Source: Callaeas wilsoni
Lineage: Eukaryota > Chordata > Aves > Passeriformes > Callaeidae
DNA length: 64,000 nt
Assembly: GCA_013398955.1 (NCBI GenBank)
Contig: VWPU01008485.1
Location: 1-64,000 of the forward strand
Reading direction: 5' to 3'
Shown piece after piece: positions 61,328 to 64,000 of this stretch. A model generated the notes under the pieces. The model saw nothing but the letters and a program-made list of their open reading frames with translations. It was not told the origin of the DNA and made no database searches. Each line of letters opens with the position of its first letter. Position 1 is the stretch's first letter. Made by a program: the position numbers and the translations under genes.

Positions 61328-62576
61328 AATAGTGTGGATTGGAAGGACAACTTGAAGATCATCAAGTTCCAGCCCTTCCACTAGACAAGGTTGCTCAGAG
61401 CCCCATCCAACCTGGCTAAACACCTTTGGCAGGACATCCACAACTTCCCTGGGCAACCTGTTCGAGTGATTCACCATCCACACAGTAAAGAACTTTTTCC
61501 TAGTACCTAATCTAAACCCACTCTTTTTCAACTTGAACCCATTCCCCTTTTCCTTTCACTACCTGCTCTTGTAAATAGTCTTGCCCCATCTTTCCTAGAA
61601 ATTCCCTTCAGGTATTGGAAGGCCACAATTAGTCTTCTCTTCTTCCGGCTGAAAAAAACCAATTCTTTCAGCCTTTCCTCAAAGGAGAGGTGCTCCAGCC
61701 ATCTAATCAACTTGGTGGCTGTCTCTGGGGTTTTCTCTTAACAGGTGCATGTCCTTCCTGTGCTGGGACCCCAGAGCTGGATGCAGTGTTCCAGGTGGGG
61801 TCTCACCAGAGCAGAGCAGATGGGTTGAATCCCCTCCCTGGCCCTGCTGCCCACGCTGCGTTGGATGCAGCCCGGGACACGTTTGGCTTTCTGGGCTATG
61901 AGTGCCCATGGCTGGGTCATGTCCAGCCTCTCATCCACCAGCACCCCCAAGTCCGTCTCCCCAGGGCTGCTCTTGGTCTGTTCATCCCCCAGCCTGTGCT
62001 GGTACTAGGGGTAGTCCTGACCCAGGTGCAGCAGCTTGCACTTGGACTTTTTAAACCTCATGATATTCCCATGGCCCCAATTCTTGAGCTTATCCAAGTC
62101 CCTCTGGAAGAAATCCTGTCCTTCAGGTGAGTCAACTGCACCACTCCACTTGATGTCACTGTCAAACTTGCTGAGGGTGCAGTTGATCCCTCTATCTTTG
62201 TCATTGATGAAGAGATAAAATAGCACTTGGTCCCAATGCGGATCCTTCGGAGACACCACTCATCACTGATGCTCATTGGGATTCTGAGCCATTGACCACT
62301 AGCTACTGGATGTGACCACACAAGCATTTCTTAATCCTCCTAACAGTCCACCTGTTGAATCCATCGCTCTTCAATTTAGAAAGAAAGGGGAGACCATGTC
62401 AAAGGCCTTACAGCTGTCCAGCTAAATGACATCTGTAGCTCTTCCCTTATCCACTGACATAGTTACTCCACCATAGAAGGCTACTGGGTTGGTCAGACAG
62501 GATCTTCCCTTGTGAAGCCATGTGGGCTGTCTCAAATCACCTCTCTCTCCTCCATGTGTCTTAGCACTTGACTGGA
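61328..62576 (-). mobile_element. CR1 LINE with decayed reverse transcriptase, minus strand
   Basis: The largest CR1 in the window, about 1.25 kb, reverse orientation. The left end is the 3' untranslated region (GGATTGGAAGGACAACTTGA, CCCATCCAACCTGGCTAAAC). ORF2 sequence follows rightwards. Minus-strand blocks: LEHLSFEERLKEL and AFQYLKGISRKDGARLFTRA (61528-61710), MGVLVDERLDMTQ near 61950, and at 62005-62259 LFINDKDRGINCTLSKF..., then AVDSPEG, LKNWG and KCKLLHLGQ. The family's catalytic F-A-D-D box reads F-D-S-D here (about 62155-62169), so the active site is destroyed, and several frameshifts separate the blocks. Further right (62250-62576) the sequence still matches ORF2 (GTCAAAGGCCTTACAG, CATAGAAGGCTACTGGGTTG). 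Codes for reverse transcriptase in intact relatives; this copy is dead. Confidence 0.95.
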
Positions 62577-63568
62577 CGTTATTACACTACTAGATTTTGC
62601 GAGTTCCTTTTTAAAATAACAAACCCTTTAAAATACTGCATACAGTGGTTTTGGCTTTGCAAAGTGTATGTGATAAATGATTTCAAAGCCATGTCAGTTG
62701 GATGCAAAGTGCTATACACTGAGGAGTCAGAGAAGAGGCAATCCATTTTTTTTGCTGCAAGCTTAATATTATTTAAAAAACTTCTTTACACATAGTATCA
62801 AGGCCATCTTTACAAGTATCCATGCTACTCCATCGTACTCAATAACTGTGGTGTTTACTCTGAACTGACCAAGTTGAGCTACTTGTTAGAGGTTTGGTCT
62901 TTCTCACGTAATGTCTCTTTATGAAATCAACCAGAGCACAGTGGATGAGCAACAGCAATTTCCTATGTAGTGTTCCAGCACTGATGAACCTCTTGATATT
63001 GCACCTGACAAAATGTCAGTCATGTTACTTCATTTTAGCTAACAAAGTATAGAAGACTTTCTACACTTCCAAAGTGATCAAAACCAAAATCTGTTAGAAA
63101 AGAACTCCACAGTGCTCTTTAAGATTTTGGGAAATGTCAAGACAGTTACAGCAACCTCACAAGCCAGTGCCTCTTCACTACCCTGTCTGGAATGCACATA
63201 AGAAAGAGGATTCTTTTCTCACCATGCTTCTGTAGCTACACCTGTTGTAATCTGGAGCAATTTAAATGGCTGAATCTGATTACTTTTGTTCAGTGCATCT
63301 CTTGGTCATACTGCTCTTTTACTATACCATTACATTCTCTATATAAAGTCTGCTTGTTTTAACTCAGTGTGCTAAATATTTTTAATATGCCTGTCAGATT
63401 TAATTCCTTTGAGAAAGGAACAGTGTTTCCTGTCTGAATAAGCAAGTTGAAGAGGTTTAAAAGGTGTTCCCGGCTGAGCAGCAGTGAGCACATCCCATAG
63501 TGCACAAACCTTTACCTTGCACCAGGTGATGCTCCCAGCTGAGCTACAGCACAATTTGCTCGTCTCCC
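62577..63568. other. AT-rich non-coding stretch, nothing recognised
   Basis: No repeat family or gene was recognised. Frames are short. The last 100 bases before the LTR (GGTGTTCCCGGCTGAGCAGC and on) are GC-richer, with a repeated CAGCTGAGC/CGGCTGAGC motif, and might be an older repeat. Confidence 0.5.
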
Positions 63569-64000
63569 TGTCCTGGGTTGCAGTGTATTCTATTACCATC
63601 TTCAGGAGCTGTTACAACCAGGTGGGGCTGTGTCCCTTGCCTCCTCTCTCTGGACTATCTTCTGGTAATTGGCCAGCTGTCGAAACCAGGTGGGGCAGGG
63701 TTTCTTATCTCTCCCATGACCCATCCTCCCTCCTGTTAACGCGCCATCTAGTCTCACCACATGGCTGATAATATTACGTCCTCCCATTTTGAGATGCTCT
63801 GCCCAGAGGGAGGAACCAAGCATCCCATCCTGGATATAAGCTAAGATTTCGAACACCAGAGTCAGCCCTTACCTACTGGATTCCCAGAGGACAAGAGCTA
63901 CCACTGGACCTTCAGGTGAAGACCAGACCTTTTCTACAGGATCACTGCTTCAACAGAACCATCTTCAACAGAACTCTGGAGGACTGCAGCCACCATTGTA
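63569..64000 (+). mobile_element. 5' part of an endogenous retrovirus LTR, plus strand, cut by window end
   Basis: It starts TGTCCTGGGTTGCAG, a typical TG start for avian retroviral LTRs, and runs 432 bases to the window end, with no CA terminus seen. A TATA-like box GGATATAAGC lies at 63832-63841, as expected of an LTR promoter, and the sequence downstream would be the transcribed R region. ACCAGGTGGGGC occurs twice (about 63619-63630 and 63687-63698). It resembles LTRs common in songbirds, by memory only. Whether a provirus, a solo LTR or a fragment follows cannot be told. Confidence 0.75.
63832..63841 (+). promoter_or_regulatory. TATA-like box of the LTR promoter
   Basis: GGATATAAGC inside the LTR, about 265 bases from its start. 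Position and sequence fit an LTR U3 promoter. Function is not shown. Confidence 0.5.

Noticed and set aside
61690..62130. A 146-codon plus-strand open frame
   Set aside because: It is antisense to a CR1 whose minus strand shows clear reverse transcriptase-family blocks.
1..64000. Bacterial-type features: operons, CRISPR arrays, ribosome binding sites, phage or plasmid genes
   Set aside because: None is present, and the repeat content is that of a bird nuclear genome.

Overview
The window looks like nuclear DNA of a bird. The evidence is the repeat content: at least ten CR1 (chicken repeat 1) LINE fragments on both strands, several with the diagnostic avian 3' octamer tail (ATTCTRTG), plus two long terminal repeats (LTRs) of bird endogenous retrovirus type. 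The LTR types look to me like those common in songbirds and related groups, but I could not test this, so 'bird, perhaps a passerine' is as far as I go. The rest is AT-rich and CpG-poor with simple A/T-rich tracts, as expected of an intron or gene-poor intergenic region. I see no intact protein-coding gene, no operon, no CRISPR array and no tRNA or rRNA gene. Nearly all open frames are short and look like chance.

Layout. 1-16.8 kb: AT-rich DNA with small simple repeats only. 16.8-17.1 kb: two exon-like blocks on the minus strand with good splice signals and a stop codon, the best case for the 3' end of a minus-strand gene. 22.4 kb: an 84-base plus-strand exon-like block. 23.6-24.4 kb: CR1. 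24.4-35.4 kb: nothing firm, with a short exon-like segment at 30.5 kb. 35.4-36.2 kb: CR1, followed directly by a dispersed repeat that recurs at 37.9 kb. 37.2 and 45.9 kb: the two best plus-strand exon-like blocks (111 and 141 bases). 44.9-47.1 kb: three CR1 fragments. 48.1-48.9 kb: a broken intronless RING-finger (TOPORS-like) gene copy, minus strand, in a GC-richer island running to about 49.8 kb. 49.8-51.9 kb: two CR1 fragments. 52.0-53.1 kb: a solo retroviral LTR on the minus strand. 57.2-57.7 kb: a CR1 flanked by two nested direct repeats. 61.1-62.6 kb: two CR1 fragments in opposite orientation, the larger keeping decayed reverse transcriptase sequence. 63.6 kb to the end: the first 432 bases of an LTR that runs out of the window.

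How it works together. Only weak statements are possible. If the plus-strand blocks at 22.4, 37.2, 38.5, 41.1, 45.9 and 47.6 kb are real, they are small exons of one large gene: each is a multiple of three, starts and ends at codon phase 0, and is open only or best in that frame. I do not recognise the protein, and such blocks also arise by chance in 64 kb of AT-rich DNA. The most solid results are the repeat annotation, the RING-finger pseudogene and several fine-scale repeat structures.
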